The notes below the pieces were generated by a model. It had not been told where the DNA came from and searched no databases. It saw nothing but the letters and a program-made list of their open reading frames with translations. Both the position numbers and the translations under genes were made by a program. A DNA stretch of 19,215 nucleotides from Bacteroidales bacterium (GTDB lineage: Bacteria > Bacteroidota > Bacteroidia > Bacteroidales > UBA932), in contig JAFROA010000364.1 in assembly GCA_017429885.1 (NCBI GenBank), positions 1 to 19,215 of the forward strand, in the 5' to 3' direction. This document shows, in pieces, positions 14,550-19,215 of this stretch. Every line of letters begins with the position of its first letter. The stretch's first letter is position 1.

Positions 14550-16163
14550 ATGAATGCTAAATCCATCATAGCGGCCGCCGCGGCAATTATTATAAGCGGC
14601 GCCGCGGTATCCGCACAGTCCCAAAGTTTCAAGCTCGGACAATGGACCGAGATACAGAATTCCATCCTCAAGGAGCTTAACCGTTCCTATGTGGACTCCC
14701 TTCCCGTGGATCGAATTGAGAGAGCCGGAATCAATGCGATGCTTGATGCCCTTGATCCGTACACCATCTACATCCCGGAAGAAGAGAACGAGGACTTGCA
14801 GATGATGGTCAGCAAGAGTTACGGAGGCATCGGAGCTGTCATCTACAAGCCAGACAAGGACGGAAACGTCATAATCAATGAGCCTTACAAGAACTCCCCC
14901 GCCGAGAAGCATGGCCTTCGTTGCGGTGATGAGATCTTGGAGATAGATGGTCAGACCACCCATGGGCTAACCAGCCAGGAAGCTTCAGACAAGATGAAGG
15001 GAAAGCCCGGGACGACTGTGGTGTTCAAGGTCAAGAAGGTCTACACTGGAGAGATCGTGGACATCAATGTCACGAGGGAAAGAATCCATCTCCCGGATGT
15101 GGAATACGCGGGCATGATTGATTCAGAGACAGGCTACATCTACCAGAGCGGTTTCACGGAGAATGTGTCCGGAGAGATCCGATCCGCTGTCTTGAATCTC
15201 AAGAAACAGGGAATGAAGAGACTGGTCCTGGATCTCCGCGGAAATGGAGGTGGACTCATGAGCGAGGCTATCAACATAGTCTCCCTATTCGTCCCGAAAG
15301 GCTCCTTGGTCGTGTCCTCGAAGGGTAAAGGCGTGGGTGAGCAACAGTACAAAACCACATCGGAACCCATTGACACCCAAATACCTCTCATAATCATGGT
15401 GGATGGTGGATCCGCTTCCTCATCCGAGATTGTCACAGGAGCCCTCCAAGATCTGGACAGAGCCACGGTCATGGGCACAAGGACTTATGGAAAGGGACTT
15501 GTCCAGACTATCAGACCTCTCCCCTACAACGGCCAGATCAAAGTCACCACGGCTAAATACTATACCCCCTCCGGACGTTGCGTCCAGGCGATTGACTATG
15601 CCAAACGCAATGAGGATGGAAGTGTGGCCCACATTCCCGACTCACTCACCCACGAGTTCAAGACAGCCCATGGAAGGACGGTCAAGGACGGCGGTGGCAT
15701 CACCCCTGATGTCATCGTTAAAGGTCATGAATACAGCCGCCTGACTTTCTCCCTGGTGTATTCCAACATAATTCAGGAATATACCCTGAAGTTTGTCCGG
15801 GAGCACCAAAGCGTTCCTGAGGATTGGAAGATGACCGATGCCGATTGGAAGGACTTCGTGGAGTTCGCCAAAACCAAAGAGTTCGACTATCGTTCCAGTG
15901 CCAAGACTTATTTCGACCAAGTGAAGAAAGAACTTGAGAAAGATGGTCTCGCGGAAAGCATGAAAGACCAGATTGAGGCCATGAGCAAGGCCCTGGAGAT
16001 GGATAAGGAGACATTCCTCAACCTCAAGAGAGACGAGATTGTGCCCTTCATCGAGGAAGAGATAATGGTACGTTACTATTTCCAGGAAGCCGGCATCAAG
16101 ACCCGCCTCCGCTACGACGATCAGCTCAAGGAGGCGCTCACCAAACCTCTGATATCCTTCTAG
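14550..16163 (+). CDS. S41 C-terminal processing peptidase (CtpA-like)
   Basis: A 537-residue exported serine protease; signal peptide 1 to about 22 (ending SAQS). An N-terminal helical segment (residues 30-75, with LDALDPYTIYIP) precedes a PDZ domain (about 88-162: YGGIG, then AEKHGLRCGDEILEIDG). The catalytic core contains LVLDLRGNGGG (225-235), DGGSASSSE (285-293) and TYGKGLVQ (312-319). Ser290 and Lys315 are 25 residues apart, as in the Ser-Lys dyad of Prc/CtpA. The C-terminal 140 residues are mostly helical. Such enzymes trim or degrade envelope proteins in the periplasm after recognising their C-termini. It is the first gene after its own promoter box and 13 bases before the TonB-dependent receptor; this pairing may be operonic convenience. 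Confidence 0.95.
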   Translation: MNAKSIIAAAAAIIISGAAVSAQSQSFKLGQWTEIQNSILKELNRSYVDSLPVDRIERAGINAMLDALDPYTIYIPEEENEDLQMMVSKSYGGIGAVIYKPDKDGNVIINEPYKNSPAEKHGLRCGDEILEIDGQTTHGLTSQEASDKMKGKPGTTVVFKVKKVYTGEIVDINVTRERIHLPDVEYAGMIDSETGYIYQSGFTENVSGEIRSAVLNLKKQGMKRLVLDLRGNGGGLMSEAINIVSLFVPKGSLVVSSKGKGVGEQQYKTTSEPIDTQIPLIIMVDGGSASSSEIVTGALQDLDRATVMGTRTYGKGLVQTIRPLPYNGQIKVTTAKYYTPSGRCVQAIDYAKRNEDGSVAHIPDSLTHEFKTAHGRTVKDGGGITPDVIVKGHEYSRLTFSLVYSNIIQEYTLKFVREHQSVPEDWKMTDADWKDFVEFAKTKEFDYRSSAKTYFDQVKKELEKDGLAESMKDQIEAMSKALEMDKETFLNLKRDEIVPFIEEEIMVRYYFQEAGIKTRLRYDDQLKEALTKPLISF

Positions 16164-16176
16164 TGATTGGAATCAG

Positions 16177-18618
16177 ATGAATGCGGCCGAACTAATATGG
16201 GAAAAAGCGCGGGCGGTCTTTCTGCTCGCGCTTTTGATAACCTCTCCGGCACTCGCCCAGCGAAAGGTGACCATCAGCGGCCACATCACCGATAATGCCT
16301 CAGGAGAGACCCTGATTGGTGCCGGTATTTTGGAGAGGGAATCCGGAGTGGGCGCCGTGACCAACAATTTCGGATACTACACCTTGACCCTGCCGGCAGG
16401 AGAGTATGATTTTCATTATTCTTATGTCGGTTACAGTGAATCGGTTCTGCATATTAACATGCACCAGGACACGGTGGTGAACGTGGCGTTGATGGCCGGT
16501 GAGACACTCTCCTCTTCCCATATAGTCGCGAGGAAGGACGCTGGAATACAGTCCACTTATTTAGGGGCTATCGACATACCAGCCGCCCAGATCAAGAACA
16601 CGCCGGTTCTGTTCGGTGAGGCGGATGTGTTGAAAGTTCTTCAGATGATGCCAGGAGTCCAAGGCGGAAACGAGGGATTCTCAGGGATTTACGTTCGCGG
16701 AGGTGGGCCTGACGAGAATCTGATTATGCTGGACGGGGTTCCGATTTACAATGTCGACCACATGCTAGGGATCTTCTCGGTTTTCCAACCAGAGGCAGTC
16801 AAGAAAGTAACCCTTTACAAGGGCTCTTTTCCGGCTCGTTACGGGGGCAGGGTCTCTAGTATTGTTGATATCCGCACGAACGACGGCAACATGAAAGAGA
16901 ATCATGGGACTGTCAGCATTGGCCTCATTAGCGACAAACTCCACCTTGAGGGTCCGATAATAAAAGACAAACTCGCTTATTCTGTCAGTGCGAGGGGGAT
17001 GCACACGTTGTTGTACGCCCCGGTCATCAAACTAGCTCTCAATGACGCCTACGGGAATTACTATTTCTACGATCTCAACGGAAAGCTGACCTGGCGTCTC
17101 AGCGACCGGGACCGTTTCTATTTCGGGGCTTACCATGGACGCGACCATTTCGTGTACTGGGAAGATGATGAAAGCGAAGGAACCTCTACTATCGGCAAAG
17201 AGACTTCCCATTATAAATATAAAGACAGAACTGACGTCGGGGTCTTTTGGGGCAACACGGTCGGGTCGGCAAGATGGAACCATGTGTTTAACAGTAAGTT
17301 ATTCGCAAACACCACCGTATCTTACAACCGTTACCGGATGGTCATGAACGCAGGTTCGGCAGAGACGGAGATAGTGGACGGAGTGAAATCAACCAACCGC
17401 TACCACCTCAACTACCATTCAGGAATCCGGGATTTCGGAATCCGGACGGACATGGACTATACTCCATCCCCTAGACATCTCGTGAAATTCGGCTCTGAAT
17501 ATATCTGGCACACATTCATCCCCGAGAGGATGTCTGCCGTGGACAAAGAAGTCACGGGAGGGGAAGTCCAAGTGGACACCACATTTCATTTCGCTGACCC
17601 GAAGAAGAGATATGGAGGACACGAGCTATCTTTCTATGCGGAGGATGATTTCAATATTGGCGAGCACATTACCGTGAATCCCGGAGTCCACCTCTCCATG
17701 TTCAACACGGAAGGCAGGACATATTGGAGCCTCCAGCCTCGTGTGTCCGCGAAATACTCTACAGGCAGTGGCCTGTCTTTCAAAGCGGGTTACGCAAGGA
17801 TGGCTCAATATGTCCACCTTCTTAGCTCCGCTCAAATCTCACTTCCGGTTGACCTATGGGTTCCTATAACCAAGGACATCCGCCCGGTCACCTCGGACCA
17901 GTACTCGATAGGGACCTATTACGATGGAGTCAAGGGCTGGGAATTCTCAGTCGAGGGGTATCTCAAGAACATGAGGAATATTCTTGAATACAAGGACGGC
18001 ACATTGATGCTCGGCACTTCAGACGGATGGGAAAACAGGGTCGAGATGGGAGAAGGCACCGCGAAGGGTATAGAGTTCCTGATCCAGAAAACCGCCGGAA
18101 ATACAACAGGTTGGCTGGCCTATACCCTTGCCAAGTCAGACAGGATATTCCCGGACGGGTCAATCAACAATGGGGAACGCTTTCCTTATAAATACGACCG
18201 ACGCCACTCCATCGATTTGAGCTTGGACCACCGTTTCAATGAGAAATGGGGAATTGACGCAACCTGGTCATTCGCCACCGGCGGGACGACCACGGTGCCG
18301 GTACGGCAAGTCGCGGTAATGACTCCATATGGCTATATTACTGATGCGCAGTACGTTGACCATAGAAACAATTTCCGTATCCCTCCGAGTCACAGACTCA
18401 ACATAGGTTGCAGCCTCCACAATGAGCGGCGATGGGGAGAGAGCGTATGGAATTTCAGCGTGTACAACGCCTACAACCGTATGAACCCTAATTTCGTGTT
18501 CACGGACTATGGGCCCGACTATGACAAGAACGGCAACTACATCGGGACCAGCCTGAAGATGAAGAAGATTACTATCCTTCCTCTTCTCCCATCGGTAAGT
18601 TGGACTCTCAATTTTTGA
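16177..18618 (+). CDS. TonB-dependent outer membrane receptor with carboxypeptidase-like regulatory domain
   Basis: An 813-residue outer membrane protein; signal peptide 1 to about 27 (ending PALAQ). Residues 31-108 are a CarboxypepD_reg-like beta sandwich (ISGHITDNASGETLIGAGIL, NNFGYYTLTLPAGEYDF). The plug follows at about 120-235 (MMPGVQGG, YVRGGGPDENLIMLDGVPIY, RYGGRVSSIVDIRT), then a 22-strand barrel ending in a terminal Phe, as expected for insertion by the BAM complex. It imports an unknown ligand using TonB energy. No SusD-like gene follows; the partner is the DUF4249 gene 6 bases downstream, a pairing seen in Bacteroidota receptors outside glycan loci. No N-terminal STN anti-sigma signalling domain is present, so ligand sensing through this receptor is not suggested. 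Confidence 0.95.
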   Translation: MNAAELIWEKARAVFLLALLITSPALAQRKVTISGHITDNASGETLIGAGILERESGVGAVTNNFGYYTLTLPAGEYDFHYSYVGYSESVLHINMHQDTVVNVALMAGETLSSSHIVARKDAGIQSTYLGAIDIPAAQIKNTPVLFGEADVLKVLQMMPGVQGGNEGFSGIYVRGGGPDENLIMLDGVPIYNVDHMLGIFSVFQPEAVKKVTLYKGSFPARYGGRVSSIVDIRTNDGNMKENHGTVSIGLISDKLHLEGPIIKDKLAYSVSARGMHTLLYAPVIKLALNDAYGNYYFYDLNGKLTWRLSDRDRFYFGAYHGRDHFVYWEDDESEGTSTIGKETSHYKYKDRTDVGVFWGNTVGSARWNHVFNSKLFANTTVSYNRYRMVMNAGSAETEIVDGVKSTNRYHLNYHSGIRDFGIRTDMDYTPSPRHLVKFGSEYIWHTFIPERMSAVDKEVTGGEVQVDTTFHFADPKKRYGGHELSFYAEDDFNIGEHITVNPGVHLSMFNTEGRTYWSLQPRVSAKYSTGSGLSFKAGYARMAQYVHLLSSAQISLPVDLWVPITKDIRPVTSDQYSIGTYYDGVKGWEFSVEGYLKNMRNILEYKDGTLMLGTSDGWENRVEMGEGTAKGIEFLIQKTAGNTTGWLAYTLAKSDRIFPDGSINNGERFPYKYDRRHSIDLSLDHRFNEKWGIDATWSFATGGTTTVPVRQVAVMTPYGYITDAQYVDHRNNFRIPPSHRLNIGCSLHNERRWGESVWNFSVYNAYNRMNPNFVFTDYGPDYDKNGNYIGTSLKMKKITILPLLPSVSWTLNF

Positions 18619-18624
18619 CAAGCC

Positions 18625-19215
18625 ATGAGGAAACATTTGATAATCACCATATTGATTGCAGTCCTCGGTTGTGTCGCCTGCGAGAATACCATAAAGTACG
18701 AATATGACTTGAGCGATGGTAAGATGACCATCTTGGGACAGCTTTCCACCGCGGACTCAAAGCATACGCTATTCTTATCAATGAGTTATCCTGACAGGAT
18801 TGACTCGCTTCCCGGTGCCACGGTAGAGTGCTTTGTCAACGGGTCAAGAAGCCTGGCGAATGCGGTACCCGCAGGGTACACCGAAGAGATTGTCGACTGG
18901 TGGACAGGAGAGACAGAACTGGTCCCGAACCACTTCCCTTACACTCGATATGAATTCGAAGCCAACTTCAAACCTGGAGATAAGGTTAGGATCGAGGCCA
19001 CAAAAGGAAGCGTCAAAGCATGGTCGGAAACATATCCCAGCACCCGTGGCGATTCTCTCCGTGGACACGGCGACTGTCGTCAAGACTTCAGTGTATCAAA
19101 GCGTAGGAGAGACAGAGACCTACGAGCAGGAATATGTCGAATTCACCGTCAGGCTGGGTGATGTGAAAGGGACGGACAACTATTATTCAATGAACCCGGA
19201 GATCACCACAGTCAA
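18625..19215 (+). CDS. DUF4249 lipoprotein, 3' truncated by the window and frameshifted
   Basis: Starts with a lipoprotein leader (LIITILIAVLGCVACEN) and continues with a beta-rich domain, including DGKMTILGQLS, LFLSMSYPDRID, GATVECFVNG and FKPGDKVRIEA, typical of DUF4249 partners of TonB-dependent receptors. The initial frame reaches a stop at 19159-19161 after 178 residues, too short for the 300-400 usual in the family, and its last 40 residues are arginine-rich and unlike the family. Skipping one C in the run at 19036-19038 gives a continuous frame to the window end. It reads APVAILSVDTATVVKTSV, then EYVEFTVRLGDV and GTDNYYSM, which is good DUF4249-like sequence. Either the gene is broken by a single-base insertion or the assembly has an error. 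Function of the family: surface or periplasmic partner of the receptor, ligand unknown. Confidence 0.8.
19036..19038 (+). other. Apparent one-base insertion (frameshift) in the DUF4249 gene
   Basis: The sequence reads TAT CCC AGC ACC. Removing one C gives TAT CCA GCA CCC GTG GCG (Tyr-Pro-Ala-Pro-Val-Ala), which restores an open frame with family-like sequence to the window edge. Confidence 0.75.

Noticed and set aside
1..19215. tRNA, rRNA, CRISPR array, insertion sequence or prophage
   Set aside because: No repeat-spacer pattern, transposase or integrase sequence, or cloverleaf-type stretch was seen in spacers, all of which are short.

Overview
The window looks like chromosomal DNA of a Bacteroidota bacterium, probably a Bacteroidales member of a gut or rumen type. 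The signs are a TonB-dependent receptor followed by a DUF4249 lipoprotein, several secreted lipoproteins with Bacteroidota-style lipoboxes, a DUF1080 (3-keto-disaccharide hydrolase) lipoprotein, TAnnTTTG promoter boxes in AT-rich spacers, and few Shine-Dalgarno sequences. Coding density is very high: no gene-free stretch exceeds about 65 bases, and I saw no tRNA, rRNA, CRISPR array, insertion sequence or clear hairpin terminator.

Layout. (1) Bases 1-2551, plus strand: the C-terminal part of a DUF4153-like membrane protein, an overlapping GTG-started AlkZ-related winged-helix protein, and a Gfo/Idh/MocA oxidoreductase. (2) Bases 2552-7360, minus strand: a probable operon read from right to left, with a secreted tandem alpha/beta hydrolase, a long LOG-family protein, and a lipoprotein that combines two DUF1080-like domains with a PHP-like domain. 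(3) Bases 7361-14494: two paralogous secreted esterases (plus strand), each behind a near-identical AT-rich divergent promoter block. A GH36 alpha-galactosidase lipoprotein (minus strand) lies between them. The second esterase heads an operon with an Asp-box (sialidase-like) lipoprotein, a secreted nucleoside hydrolase with an extra N-terminal domain, and a small lipoprotein. (4) Bases 14521-19215, plus strand: a TAnnTTTG promoter, then an S41 C-terminal processing peptidase, a TonB-dependent receptor without SusD, and a DUF4249 lipoprotein that carries an apparent one-base frameshift and runs off the window.

Working together: most products of regions 2 and 3 are exported and have carbohydrate-linked folds (esterases, alpha-galactosidase, Asp-box propeller, DUF1080, nucleoside hydrolase). 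This suggests periplasmic or surface breakdown of an esterified, galactose-containing glycan or glycoside. There is no SusC/SusD pair and no regulator in view, so it is not a canonical polysaccharide utilisation locus as seen here. The most distinctive points are the duplicated esterase-plus-promoter module with a 9-bp element in opposite orientation in the two copies, the tandem hydrolase, the DUF1080-PHP-DUF1080 fusion, the nucleoside hydrolase fusion, and the DUF4249 frameshift. I do not see convincing evidence for a wholly new defence or mobile system.
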